A stretch of 64,000 nt of DNA from Ehretia macrophylla (lineage: Eukaryota > Streptophyta > Magnoliopsida > Boraginales > Ehretiaceae). The translations under genes were made by a program, and so were the position numbers. This document shows positions 11,034 to 22,554 of this stretch, in pieces; within the stretch, counting starts at the first letter, position 1; every line of letters begins with the position of its first letter. The stretch lies in contig CM075772.1 of NCBI GenBank assembly GCA_037974665.1, forward strand, positions 41,506,552 to 41,570,551, written 5' to 3'. The notes below the pieces were generated by a model. It was not told the DNA's origin, did no database searches, and was given only the letters and a program-made list of their open reading frames with translations.

Positions 11034-12524
11034 AACAAATTAACAAAAAGTGGTTAAGTCACCTTCAGGATTTCTTATTCCAGGAAAGTATGTAGTTGAA
11101 AAAAGAAGAAGAAAAAGAGTAGTTATAAAATCAAATGTTGGCCCTATTAGTTGTTGTGGGTCACGAGCATGTAACTTGTTTTGAATTTCTCTTTATTTTA
11201 TATAAGTCCTTTCCTTAAGGAGATTTTTGAATTGTGTGCACTGTAGTACTTTAACTCTCTTATAGTGTACTACATTACATGAAACATAGTTCATGATTTC
11301 CCCTTCACTCTCTTTAGCATTTTGGTTTAACACCACGCAGGCAGCTGGTACCTTCCCAACTTCTTCATCAGGTAACCTGCCAATTCAACACATTGTCAGC
11401 AGTATTTTGCCTGTCAAAATTCATTAATGAATCAGAATCTCCTTTACTTGAACACGGGTTTCGACTTCCCCTTCGGAGGACCGGTGTAGCTCGCTTCGCT
11501 TACCGCCTTTGTCTTTCGCCAGGGCTTACACTTCATCAATGTCCTTACTGCGTTTCATGCTTTTTAGGACCTCGATCCAAGCCCTCAGTCTCAAAAACTT
11601 CAGCATGTATAGATAGATGCCATACGACTGTTAGCTATTAAGTATTTCATATATAGCAGGACTCTGACCCCCCTCTCAACCCAATCCCTTGCTTGACCTT
11701 CAATACTCATTATCGAGTTGTAACCGAAGTAGATCAAGAGAAGGGACGATGCCCAGACAGATTTGACCCAATGTCAAACAGGCCAAAGGCCCAGAATGAG
11801 ATGAGTCAGGGACCCAGAATGACTTCATTGGCTGATCATCGAGCAAGAAAGACGCTTTACGAAGCATAGAATAGATCGAGGAAATCAAAACCATTGCCTG
11901 CTTGTCAGGCTAGATTCCATCCGATCTTCTTTGACTGCTTATATACATAATTTGTTAACCCTTCCCCATTGAGCTCTTAGCTCTTTAAGGAAGATCTTAC
12001 TAGACTCTTATATTCCCTATCGGCAAATCGGTTTTCGGTTTATAGAGAAAGAGAAGAAAGTATTACAGCTCACCTCGTGCTTCCATCAAACGAAGCACTC
12101 GGCTCCCACTTTGTTAAAATAAGACATAAGTTCTTTCAAACAAAAGGAAGTCCCACTTCATTCGAAAATGGTTTTGTCCCATTTCCTAAGTTATACGAAT
12201 TCTGACCTTTTTTGCTTATGTGATGTGAGAAATCGGCTTACTTATAGTTGCTTATAACTACTGTCTGTATAGACAAAGAAAAACATGGGTGCTTCCTATA
12301 TATTAGCATTCTTGAGTGCGGGTTGAGGTTAGTGCTTGGGGCTCGACTGGATGGCATAGGTAGAGTTATCTTGCCTTCCTTCATACAGTACGACGCGCTC
12401 TCGTCATCCCCGGTGGCACGGTATGCCTTCATTGATCTGTTCTGACAATACAGATGAATGTCTCTTTCTCCCCCATTAGTCGAACCACTTTATTTATGGT
12501 TCAATGCTTGTCTTTCTTCCTTGA
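11034..12524. other. No gene recognised
   Basis: Contains an AT-rich, polyadenylation-like stretch just after the 74-codon ORF (11180-11290) and then mixed mitochondrial-like DNA. Open frames at 11393-11641 (+), 11700-11894 (-) and 12248-12445 (+) show no domain. Confidence 0.4.
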
Positions 12525-13020
12525 AGCAGTCATAATAAATCTAATCAAAATATCAGTAAAAATAATACAACAAGTACAGTGCGACCTTTTATAGCAATAA
12601 CTCTAAGTCACGCAGAAACCAAAAATGTCTCTCAAGAAGAAGTAGGGAAAATATTTTATGGAGCGTTTAAGTGTACGTCGGTGGTTGTAGCAAAAGAGAA
12701 TCATAAAGAAAAAGGGCTTTCATTTTCACGCGGTAGCGCATACCACTAATGCCTCTAAAAACACCGCTAAGAGAACGATCAGAGAACTGTATCTGGAGTT
12801 TGAAGGGAAACAATGTGACATCAAATTCATGAAAGGGTGGGGAGCCTATCTTGCTTACATAACCAAGGAAGACAAGGAACCCTTAGTGTGGGGGGAGTTC
12901 TCAAGAGAGAAAATCTTTGGAATATCGGAGGACTCTCGAAAGAAAAGAAAAACAGGGACCACCCCTAAAAAGATTAAAAATTCTATCGTTATGTTGGGCA
13001 TAGCACTAAGAGATGCATAA
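12525..13020 (+). pseudogene. Broken Rep-like (HUH endonuclease) gene relic
   Basis: Three motifs of rolling-circle replication initiators occur in the right order. A motif-I-like ITLSH lies near 12594-12608, motif II with its metal-binding HFH near 12721-12729, and motif III YITK near 12854-12865, where the Tyr would be the nicking residue. A Trp-Gly pair and a conserved-looking GEFS follow. The first part reads in the frame of 12579 and stops at 12747. The second part reads in another frame from before 12715 to the stop at 13018-13020, so a single-base shift lies in the A/G-rich stretch 12690-12716. No ATG is seen at the 5' end. A third frame stays open to 13112 and may hold more of the gene after a second shift. 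No Walker A helicase motif follows, so only the nuclease domain is present. Sources could be a CRESS-DNA virus or a mitochondrial plasmid. It is non-functional as written. Confidence 0.7.
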
Positions 13021-14846
13021 CTATTAGGCATTTTGTTCAAGACCTCATTGAGGAGGATAAGATCCAACTTGATGGGTATTTTTTCCACAAAAAAACAACA
13101 AGCTTGCCTTAATCAGACTTCTCATCCTTATGTTATGGAAACTTTGACAAGCAGTCTACAACACCTAAACAGCCGCTAGTGATGATTCATTCTCTGATGG
13201 TTATTCTTTTTTTTTTTTAGCACAAAATCCAAATAGGATTGAAAGGCTATGAATGTCGAATGATCCCATAGGCGCTTTCGCCCGCCCTTTCTTTTGTGCC
13301 GAGACCCTACTTTGGCCATTCATTAGTTCAGACATTTAGTTAGTTATTCTTGAAAAAAGCTCATCCTTGGCAAAAGTCTTAGTTGAGATGTAGCCGATGC
13401 ATCCTACCAGCAGGGTAGAGAAAGAAAGCCAATCCTATTCAGACTTGGAAAGAAAATAGAAAAATATGTTTCTTTCTTGAGAAGATTCCCATTGACATCC
13501 CTATCCGCGTATCGGCATAATCCAAGAAACTTGGATTCCCTTCGTTGTACTCACATTTTCCTTTTTCGGGGAATGAGCACACCTTCAACTAGTCACCAGT
13601 GCCTAGGTTTTATGTCTTTGCCAGCTCGTAACCTTGTTCCTGACTATTCATATTCACGGCTTATTCATAAAAAAAGCTATAACCTCCTAATCGAGGAGTG
13701 AAATTCTCTGCTCCCCTCGAAAAACTCTATTGCTTTGACCATCCTCAATGACCTGAGGATGCTTCTAGCCCTCAAAGAAGAGCAATTGACCACTCCTACT
13801 ATAATGGAGAAAGAAAAATCTGCCTTCTAACCCGAAGTCCAGGTATTTCGGCCCCAATTTCCCAGAGAGAGAGTGTGCTAAAACCCGATGAATAGACAGA
13901 GGATGGACAGTCCTCGCATTCAGGGAGGAGGAAGAGGGAGAAGTCGTTGGCATTCCTGCCTTTCTGTCCAAAATACAATAAACATAGAAGAGAAAAAGAT
14001 TGGCGTCCCCCTTTCAAAGGAGGTCTAGCCTCTCTTTTCAGTGGAAGTTGAGCTCGTCGGATCTGCTGCCCGTGACGTGAGTGATCGTTGACCCTATGTT
14101 TGCCCCTTCTTATTGCTATATGTGATGTCGAGTGCTTAAGTGAGATCAGCAATCTGGCAGGTCCTTGGATGCTGGCCCTTATAGTATAGTCTACTTAGAC
14201 CTCTACTAGGGCTAGAGCTTGCCGGAAAAAGAAATAAAATACTTAGAAAAAAGGAAATATAATAATAAAATGCTCCACGCTCTACCTTCCGTCCTCCTTA
14301 AACTAGGCTTTCTTGCATAGTGGCCTCCCTTTGGTCTCAGGTTCGCTACTTGCTAGCCTAGAGCTGACCCTGGCTGTGATCAAGAAGTTTACAGCTAATT
14401 ATAGTTTCGGGGATGCCATTCTATTATCCCGCAGCGCGCTCATCCTTGAACTTGCGGGCACTGAGAGGGGTAGCCAAGGGGTCCCACTTATTGAAGCCAG
14501 GTTGAGCGAGGGGGATATCCACTTTAGCCAAAAGGTCCAATCACAGAATAGAACAGAGACGAAGGCCAAGCTTTTTCCAGATAGAAGGGGAAGCCCTCGT
14601 TATGTCATCCTTAATGCGTTCCTTGTATTCTCCAGAGTTTAACAACTCAGTGATTCGCATACCAGAGTCTAGCAACAAAGCTTCGTTACCAGCTCTACAA
14701 CTCGTTCCTTTCCATTCTTTTTGCCCCACTCCAGCTTCCATGAGATGCCCAAGACCTTTTATTATATTACTAAGACAAAAGGAATTGGTCAACAAGGAGA
14801 CTGTCTTCAGCCTCTCGATGGCTTGAAAGCTTTTCTTTGACTACCA
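13021..14846. other. No gene recognised
   Basis: Mixed-composition DNA. A poly-T run lies at about 13207-13219. Open frames at 13477-13701 (+), 13799-14152 (-), 14313-14642 (+) and 14541-14795 (-) overlap on opposite strands and show no domain or catalytic motif. Confidence 0.4.
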
Positions 14847-15470
14847 TTAATAAGGATAGAATAGGACTTGGAGTATAAATTTATTATATAATGACTTTAT
14901 TAAGAATGAGAGATAGAGGTTTGAAGATACTCGACCGATAGGGAGAGGAATGGTAAGATGAGAGAGCATGTCTTTTTCTTTAATGAATTTCCATTCCAAT
15001 CTATTACCATATGCTTTGTCAAGATCGTCTTTGATGGCCAGAAGGAGAAGGCCCATCGTTCCTCAACCTGTGCCACTTCTACTAAAAGTATGTTTGATTT
15101 CCTGCACCACTATATATACTAGGACATTCTAACAAACAATAAGAAGACGTCCAGGGACAAGTAGGCTGCCTTGTAAAGGTCCAATGAGGTCTGGTAAGAA
15201 ACTTCTCATTCTCTCCCCTCACATTTTAGCCACTATTTTAGACTAGGTCAACCATAGACCAATCACTATGAATTGATGGACAAATTAGGGCTTTGTGACT
15301 TAGGGGATGAGGCAGAGTCAAGTTATTTCTATTCAAATTTTGATGGAGAAAATATCTCTCATAAATCTTAGCTAGAGCAAACCATATAGAGGTACTAATA
15401 ATAGGCCAGCATTCTTGATAGAAATTGGCTTGAAAAAGAGACTGAGTTCGGGTGAGAGCAGTTCAGGTAA
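14847..15470 (-). pseudogene. LINE (non-LTR) reverse transcriptase fragment
   Basis: Read on the minus strand, the sequence gives, in LINE order: FQANFYQECW (near 15396-15435), KIVAK followed by a PDLI-like block and a VPGR-like block (about 15140-15280), VVQEIKHTF (about 15080-15110), and LLAIKDDLDKAYGNRLEW (about 14995-15050). The last is the RT palm motif corresponding to LALKLDxxKAYDRxEW. There are several in-frame stops and shifts, for example before the VVQEI block and between HTF and the palm motif. The YADD active site and the endonuclease are missing. This is a short relic of a plant L1-type element of nuclear origin. Similar scraps are common in plant mitochondrial genomes. Confidence 0.8.
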
Positions 15471-16748
15471 GAATAGGGTAAATTTGACCATGTCTTCTTT
15501 GCTTTTATGGCCCAAATAGCTGGCCTATATTCCTCTCTCTTACTTTCCCTTTCATTCCAAGTAGACGATCAGCTTGGTTTGTCTTAATCCAATCTATCGG
15601 TCCTAGTGCTAAGCCCATCATCCCTTCTATCAAAGGAGAAGTTTAGTCTTTAAATGGGACCCCTCTATTTATCTCTAGGCCCTAGTTCAGAACTCTCATT
15701 GTCATGATTCGTAGAAGGATAATTCATCTTCTATATTGGATGAGAAATGCTGCTATTTCAAAGGCAAGTAACCCCTAAATGAGCTAGACTTAGCATCAAG
15801 AGAAAAGTTAGACGAGATCCCTTCAGCCTTAGTAGCAAGAGCAAGAATAGAGGAAGAGAAGGAAAAGGTATAAGAAAAGAAATAAGAAGAAGCTCGTATC
15901 TCGCTCATCTACTTGTCTTGGCCCTAGTCAATGGGAGATTAGCGTGCCAGTTGGTGGCCGACCCTCTATCTTTTCTTCTCGTTTGTTTTGGGCCATTGGC
16001 CTATTCTCCGATGTCAATTCTCTTAGTTTTAGTTAAATTGTGAATTGGTTGAACTGCTTATCGATCCTGCACCTCGTTGGTCAAGTCTTCACGCTTCTGT
16101 TCAATTCTTGTACTGGTTGGTCTTCAACCATCAAATAAAGAGTGAGAAGAGTTGAAACCTCTTTGACATCCACCAAGCCATTAAGCCAGTGTAGAACATG
16201 GGCTGCTGGACAGAGTGTTTCCCCGATGAGATCCTTTGAGACTGAATGCTTTGAGTTGGGTTCCTTTCAAAAGACAGATCGGGAAATAGCTAAAGGTTAA
16301 CCCTAAACTTGCTTTCGTTTTTGCTTAATGGTATATAGGTGAACCTGAACCAGGTCAAATGTTTTCTCTTCTTGACCCCGACCCTGAAGTAAGGTCGGTA
16401 CTAGGAATCTATCAATATCCATCCGGGGATAAAGAATCAATGCGGCGAGCAGTCCATTGATTATTGTCGTCTCTGGACTTCCTTCCCTAATCGAATGTGA
16501 GGCCTACGGGATCCCTATAGCTAGTAGTCAGAGTCTTCCCTGGTATGTCTCTGTAGTAAAGTCCAGCTATTTCCTTGCAATTTCCCTTTTTTCTCTAATC
16601 TACGGGGATTGCTCTAAATAACTTATGTAAAATGTCAGTAGCGGAACGTTCTGTCAATCGGGGAAGGTTTTTCATTCAACCAACTATCTTTTTGAAGCAG
16701 ATAGTTCACAGTGCTTATTCTATAGATACTTTTTTATAAAGCCCACTC
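15471..16748. other. No gene recognised
   Basis: Mixed, mitochondrial-like DNA without an open frame above about 60 codons. I see no tRNA-like or intron-like structure. Confidence 0.4.
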
Positions 16749-17507
16749 ATGTTTCTAGTCAGTTTTCTTATGGAATTTTGCAAGATTTGGCGAAATGGAA
16801 TGCGGTGCCTAGGTGTGGAAAGAATGGCTTACACGAACGGGATAAAGGTCTTGATGAGCATTTATTTTTATTTTTTTGGTTATGGTAATCCAAAGGAGTA
16901 TCTATGGACTCAATTTAGTTTTCTCCCCCTAGTAAAGAGGGTCTCATTTCAAAAAAAGACTCTTCTTTATTGTTTATATGAACTTCTCTTTTTTCTTTTG
17001 ATGTACAAAATAATCTTGTTGACCGGGTTGCTCCTTATGGACGAACTTAGTAAAGCTCTCCATCTATTTTGTCCTTCGTCAGGAGGAATGAATCTTGGAT
17101 CAAGCGGGCAACCACCGCTTCCTTTTCCTTCGGACCACTTTCCTCCAATTTCGCAAGATCCGGAGGAGAACCCGCCCTGGGGCTCACACCTACTTGTCCA
17201 TCAACAGCAGGACCAGACGTCCGCCCCCCAAGTCACAGCTGCTGGTCAAAAGAAGTTGGAAGCCATCCTATTTAAACACGTGAAACAACATTGTCAATTA
17301 ATGGAGGTGCATAATAAGTATCCGCAACTCAATTCCATAAAGGTGGATTACCACTATTTAGCCAAAAATCTTGCAATTTCCCAATTTGATATTGATACGA
17401 AAACCGATAGTGAAATGGCTGATCTTGCGGCTTGCATTGGTAATTATAAAAAGATCAAAATCATATTAGAGAACCTTTTAGAGTCTTATTATCAAGAAGA
17501 CAACTAA
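16749..17507 (+). CDS. 252-codon chimeric-looking ORF with a membrane segment
   Basis: This is the longest uninterrupted ORF in the window. Residues 1-60 are hydrophobic and aromatic, and residues 72-97 form a clear transmembrane helix (LLYCLYELLFFLLMYK and onward). Residues 118-160 are Pro/Ser/Gln-rich, and 161-252 are charged and predicted helical, ending ESYYQEDN. No known domain is recognised. A second Met at residue 113 could start a soluble 140-residue protein made of the last two parts. A hydrophobic N-terminus joined to an unrelated hydrophilic tail is typical of recombinant plant mitochondrial ORFs, including those linked to cytoplasmic male sterility, but nothing here proves such a role. 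If the block is a NUMT, the ORF is probably not expressed. Confidence 0.45.
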   Translation: MFLVSFLMEFCKIWRNGMRCLGVERMAYTNGIKVLMSIYFYFFGYGNPKEYLWTQFSFLPLVKRVSFQKKTLLYCLYELLFFLLMYKIILLTGLLLMDELSKALHLFCPSSGGMNLGSSGQPPLPFPSDHFPPISQDPEENPPWGSHLLVHQQQDQTSAPQVTAAGQKKLEAILFKHVKQHCQLMEVHNKYPQLNSIKVDYHYLAKNLAISQFDIDTKTDSEMADLAACIGNYKKIKIILENLLESYYQEDN

Positions 17508-19954
17508 TGTAAGAAAATAATAGGAAAGAAATAGGGGGCAAGGATTGAACTTCTAAAAAGATAGTTTCGAGAACGAAGTAAGGATTGTACCGAAAGATAG
17601 TTTCGATAAAGTAAGGAGGCCATGGTTGATGCATTAAGTAAAAGATGCACTTGGCCATGGGAGGGGGGAGAGGTGAGGTGGGCCCCCCTCAAAAGCTACG
17701 ACTAAAGCATAGGGCCTAGGAAATGGTGCTATACCTCCCTTTCTCTCCAAACCAACTGAAGAAAAGAACGAATAGCCCAAAAGACAGACAAGGACTGGAA
17801 TTGCTTCTAGACTTTGAACAGCAAGGTAGAGCTTTATGCCTTCTCAAGTAAACTTACTTTAGAATAGAATCTTTAAGCGAAGGGGTTAGTTGCCTTGCTG
17901 GCAGGGCTATAGGGTTCTTAATGGTTTGCTTATAGCCTTATTCTATCCTGGTGGAATTTGTAAAATATCTATCACCAGGGATTGGCTATAAAGACTCGGC
18001 TAAGGGTATCATTGCAAGATCCACCCAAAATAATCGTTAGCAGGCATTCGATGGAAGCGGACAGAGTCCCAGGGTTTTAATACAAAATCTTTCTCAACCG
18101 CGCTCTCGAAAAAGAGTTGCCTACCTACCATCATTGGGATGGATCAAGTTGAGGGTAGTTCCATGTAAGTAAAGTATTCGGGTAAAGTGACCTTACAGGA
18201 CGTAGCTACACTTCAACACGAACCAGGGCTCAACCTAAGAGAGCTAGTCCTCACCCGACTTTTTCTGACTGATGAACGAAATTAGTGTAGCGGCAAAGGG
18301 TTTTTTTTACTTCCTAACATGGATACCAAGTTTGGGTCAGAGAATTAATAGTAAGGCGATACGCTCTCCAATGCAGCAGATCAGTGGACCGGAAGATTAG
18401 CATGTGAGGCGAGAGTGTCCGGAACTAACTCTCATATTCTTTTAGACAGAAGGGATGGTCGATGGTTTTGATTCTGCGAGTTTTTTCAGTCCTAGGAAAT
18501 TTGTATGAGTTGTAATCTTCCTATATGTCTTATCTTATGTGTTTTGGCTAGAGAAGTTAGTGCAGTGAATGAGCGGGCATTTTGTTCACGCAGCCGTTTG
18601 GGAGGGGAGGGATATGCCGGATGAAAACTCCACGACCCCCAATGGGTCTCCGGCGTTGTTCATTTCCATTTTGCCAAGTAACTTGCTAGAGTCGCTTGAT
18701 AAGCAAGCAAAACAGGCACCAACTACCTTTGCCCAATTTCTCTTTTTTCTTTTTTGAAGTCACGATCAGAAAGGTGTTGAAATCCGGACTGCATCTGAAA
18801 AGCGTTGGTTCGAGCCGAGCTCGTGACAAGGCCTTATTCATCGAATATCTTGACGCCTCCGTTTTCTCCTTAGACGGATGATTGTCCCACTTTTTTTTAG
18901 GTTTGAAGATTCTACTTGCATTTGTTAAGCATGTGAACATGGATCCCTCTATTGAAGGAATGGATTGTCCGATTTGCAGATTATCAAGCTTGAAATCCAT
19001 TCTTAGACCTACCGGTGACCGGCTTCGCGAGACCTTTTCGATCTACACATGGTGTTGCTCTATTGGGCGGTGGCTTATCGAAGCAAATCCTGTACTTGAG
19101 AAGATTAGCAATAAAAAGAAAGACCTGCCCTTTCGGTGACGTAAAGTTGCTTTCTTCTCTTACGAGATTTCTAGTTGTTGGATAAAAAGAGCGCTCCTAA
19201 ATGAAGCATTATTATTATATACGATACCACCAAAGGAAAGTTGTATTTTCAAGAAGAAAGTTACAGTGACACCGCTAATAGGTGGAAGAAGAGATTCCCA
19301 TCTACTGACTCTAATAAGACTAATAGCTGTACCACAGAAAAAAGGTCAACCTCACCCCAGGTAATCACAGCTTTTTTCCCTTCAGGTCAAATAGTAAGAC
19401 TCGCTTTCGAGCTAACCAACCATGGAGCTACCTGCCAACAAGCAACAAGAGTTCTCATTCACGACTAACTAAAGATTCATTTGGAGTTGACAAGGGAGAG
19501 GGCGTACTTTTATGTTGATTGATAGGCAGAATTCACTCCCTTTGAGCTAAGAGCCAAGAAAAGTTCATAGTCAACTTCCTTACGTGCCGCCGAGAGGAAT
19601 CAGACTTTTTTCTTAATCAAAGAAGCATTCCTTCCCTGCTGTCTGTCCTTTCCTTTCTTTCCACGAGCTTCGAAAGTTGGGATGAAGCCTTAGCCTTTCA
19701 CTAATAGACAGAAGTGACATAGTTGCTATTCGTAGAGCAGCCTATGAGCTATCGAGACATTGGGAATGTGTATTGCTATTAGTGCCCCAAAAAGTGAAAT
19801 TCAAACTTTTCGATGCCACTTCTGAGTACGAGAATCTCCTTGAATGTTGAATAGTAGTCTTGCTCAGATCGTTTGAACATGACGCTTCTATATCTACTAT
19901 TTCTATCTATTTCTTCTAAGAGGCAGGTGTCCCATATATCATCGCTGGCGTCTA
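17508..19954. other. No gene recognised
   Basis: Mixed-composition DNA. Plus-strand frames at 18569-18757, 18882-19139 and 19241-19468 are open but show no domain. 18882-19139 has a CPIC pair but no second metal pair. Confidence 0.4.
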
Positions 19955-19960
19955 TCTAAA

Positions 19961-20217
19961 GTATGCGTCTGTGTTGATGAATCTTCATCTTGGAATTGGG
20001 ATGCAAACAATGTGGAGAAGAAGCTTGTTGTAATTCCTCAGTCACAACAATTCAAAAAAGCGCCAATGCAAGCTGATGAAGTTGAAGAAAAAGATCAAGA
20101 TTCTGATTCAGAAATAGATAAGCTTTTCCAAGCTATTCAGATTCAAGTCATAGTTCAGGTAAATCTTCACATGAAACTCCACCAAGAAAAATGAGATCCA
20201 TAGATGAACAGGTATAA
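19961..20217 (+). pseudogene. Ty1/copia pol scrap (integrase-RT linker)
   Basis: The reading VDESSSWNW near 19974-20000 matches the copia polyprotein motif VFDESSSWxW, which lies between integrase and reverse transcriptase. A Glu/Asp-rich linker follows. After a +1 frameshift near 20128-20140 the other frame gives a Ser-rich stretch and PPRKMRSIDE, matching the PRKxRSLxDIYE block just before RT, and then a stop at 20215-20217. Neither integrase catalytic core nor RT is present. It is a fragment of a nuclear element captured into this DNA. Confidence 0.75.
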
Positions 20218-22549
20218 GAAAAACCTTTCTTTCCGATCACAGGTTTCTAAGCATTACAAGGCGTGAAAGAGCTGGCATTGAACTAAAAGGACTATCTATC
20301 TGCTAAGGTTACAACTTGAAGAAAGACGAACCTGTAATCGAGTTTAGGACCACTATCAGCTTATTCTGTTCCCAATCGTGTGATTTGCCATTCAGGCTTC
20401 TTTTAGATGTTTTCCTTGGCACAACCCATTGCTAGTGAGCTTTCCCAACTAGAATACCAAAAAACGTTAGGAGATAGGTCGTAGAACTGCCTTTTTGCTT
20501 CTTTCGTCCCTGAATAGGACCCCTACTTTCTTAGAGAATGAACCCTATAAACCTGCTTCTTTTCAAAGGGCATCTTCATTCGACCTTTCTATGATCTTAT
20601 AATAAATAATCCAGCTGAACTTGACAGTGACAACTATGCTGGGCATAATAAAAAGAAGTAGGGTAAGTGTTGGTTGATGGTGATCCAGCCGAAAAGGCTA
20701 GATCCACTGTTCGAGAAGGGGAAGATCAAATTAGCTCTGGTTTAAGGAGCCTAGCCTTCTTTCATAGTCAAGGGCGTTGAGGATCCTTTTCTATTTTACT
20801 GCCTGGCCTGTTCATTGCCTGCTTGGTTTCTTCAAACCACTTACTGGTAAAAAGAACATAGCCAAGCCAGTTCGACGATTTGTTGGCATTCCATTCCGAG
20901 TGAGAGTTCCTTTCCATCCGACACAGGAAACCACTCTATCTCTGATAGATGCCATTGGCATATCCTGTTCCCCCTGACCAGTTTTGTCGTGCTGCCCCAG
21001 TATACACCCTATTGAGGTTTTCAAGACTGAAAGATAATCAATAGGGGGTGACTGGGTTCTGGCGAAACAAGTACTGCCAGGTAGGTTAAAGAGGTATGTC
21101 TTGATCTTTCTTATCAAACTGACAATCCTCGTTCCATTCCATCGGAGCATTCTTCTGAAACAGCTTGAACAAAGGCTACAGGTAGAGGTGATCAGGGTGG
21201 CCGATGAAGTTGACGCGTCCCAAGAAGCTCTTGACTTAAGTTTGCGTCTTTGGCTTTGGCATCTCACCCGGAATGTTACCAGAATCGAAAGGGCATACAA
21301 ATTCCCCGGATGGGGGTTCATTCCCTGCAAGGACTATTACACATTTCCAGAAGAAGGAATGAGAACGCGGATCGTCTTGACCGTTTCCGTTTATTTAGTC
21401 AAAAATGACCTATAGTCTTTGTGGTGTCGGTGGTCAAGAATGTCTTACCTCTTCCCTCAGACTTCCTTTATCTCGAAAAAGACTATTGTCCCACCACGCT
21501 TCCCCTCTAGTGAGGGATGTGTGTCTCCCAACATGGAAGTAGCTTCCGTAAGGTAGATTGAAAAAGAGTCTGCAACCCACTCAATCCTGAAGAGCACCAC
21601 CTTCTTAAGGGTAGGGTTGGTATGGTGGAAGAAGGAAAATGAGAACGGTGTCAAAGTGAAAAAGCTAGGTAGGCTCTTAATTTGTTGACGGTTATCCAGA
21701 TTTCCTTCGTTGAGACCACCACCGGTATGATCAGTCTTCAGTCTATGGTGGATCAGCACTCATCGATGTCATCGTATTCGGTAAAGCGTCATTCGGTACT
21801 TTCTTTTGTGACTAGTCTACTCTAAGTTAAAGGCTCTCTCTTTTCTCCTTCCTTGACCTTTAGTCACATTACTATGTAGTGTGGGTGGATGCAGCCGGGT
21901 ACGAACGATGGGGCGTCGAGTTCTAGAAGTCTCATGTTCAGAACGTAGGAGAGCTCTGCTTGGGGCCTAATAAATGAATATAAGCTTTGATTAACCAACA
22001 CGTAGCATGTGCTGGAAGGATGGATAACGTCAACATACTACGAGTGGCGCTTTCCTAATCGAGATTCCTGTGGGTCGGTGGGCTTATGTACCTGATATTC
22101 ATCTTAGTTTGTTTGCTTTCTACCTACTGCTCCTCCTGTTGCCTTTGATTGTGCCAGAAAGGGTACTTCTTGCTTGTGGCGAGCGGGCTTGCTTTCCTCG
22201 GTTACAGGGATTATAGAAGCCCATGGAGCGGGACAAAGGTCAGAGCCTATTCAAATATAAAGATTCTTGCCTCTTGCTCCAGCTGCTAAAAAGAGTGATA
22301 AATAGAAACTAAGCGTTCAAAAGCGAGGAAAGAAGAGGATCTCCGTTGAGTTACCAGAGAAGAGGATATCGTTACAAAGAACATAGCAGACCGAAGGTCG
22401 AATAGATCGAAGATGGAAGAGAACAAAGAGCAACAGACTTCGCTTCGATCCCTACTACTTGAAGTTCAATCCCCTCAACAACAAGAAATTTTGCCTCCCT
22501 GCGGGTATAAGATTAGGATTAGATCGTACACTCGCAAACAAAAACTGCC
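20218..22549. other. Mostly unassigned; one 104-codon ORF
   Basis: The plus-strand frame 21101-21415 (104 codons, Leu/Arg-rich, no recognised domain) lies opposite a 172-codon minus-strand frame (20812-21330), so at least one is chance. Nothing else is recognised. The DNA is broken at 22554 by the next element, with ATGGG as target site (22550-22554). Confidence 0.35.
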
Positions 22550-22554
22550 ATGGG

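Larger units (their letters stand above)
9302..22554. other. Mitochondrial-like DNA in nuclear context (probable NUMT)
   Basis: Composition and texture differ sharply from the flanking retroelements: mixed GC, many short ORFs on both strands, foreign scraps (LINE, copia, Rep-like) and no long conserved gene. This resembles angiosperm mitochondrial intergenic DNA. The right end continues at 46236 across an ATGGG duplication, and a mitochondrial nad7 exon lies in the same broken block at 62423. I recognise no tRNA, rRNA or standard mitochondrial protein gene within this stretch itself, so the mitochondrial label is inference from context. Confidence 0.55.

Noticed and set aside
12058-12066. AAGTATTAC, matching the NANTATTAC nonanucleotide of CRESS replication origins
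   Set aside because: No flanking stem can be drawn, and a match of this short degenerate motif is expected by chance several times in 64 kb.
18800-18830. GGTTCGAGCC, like a tRNA T-arm
   Set aside because: No acceptor stem, D-arm or anticodon arm can be folded upstream.
20812-21330. 172-codon minus-strand ORF
   Set aside because: No domain, and it overlaps an opposing plus-strand ORF (21101-21415). Coding cannot be argued for either from sequence alone.
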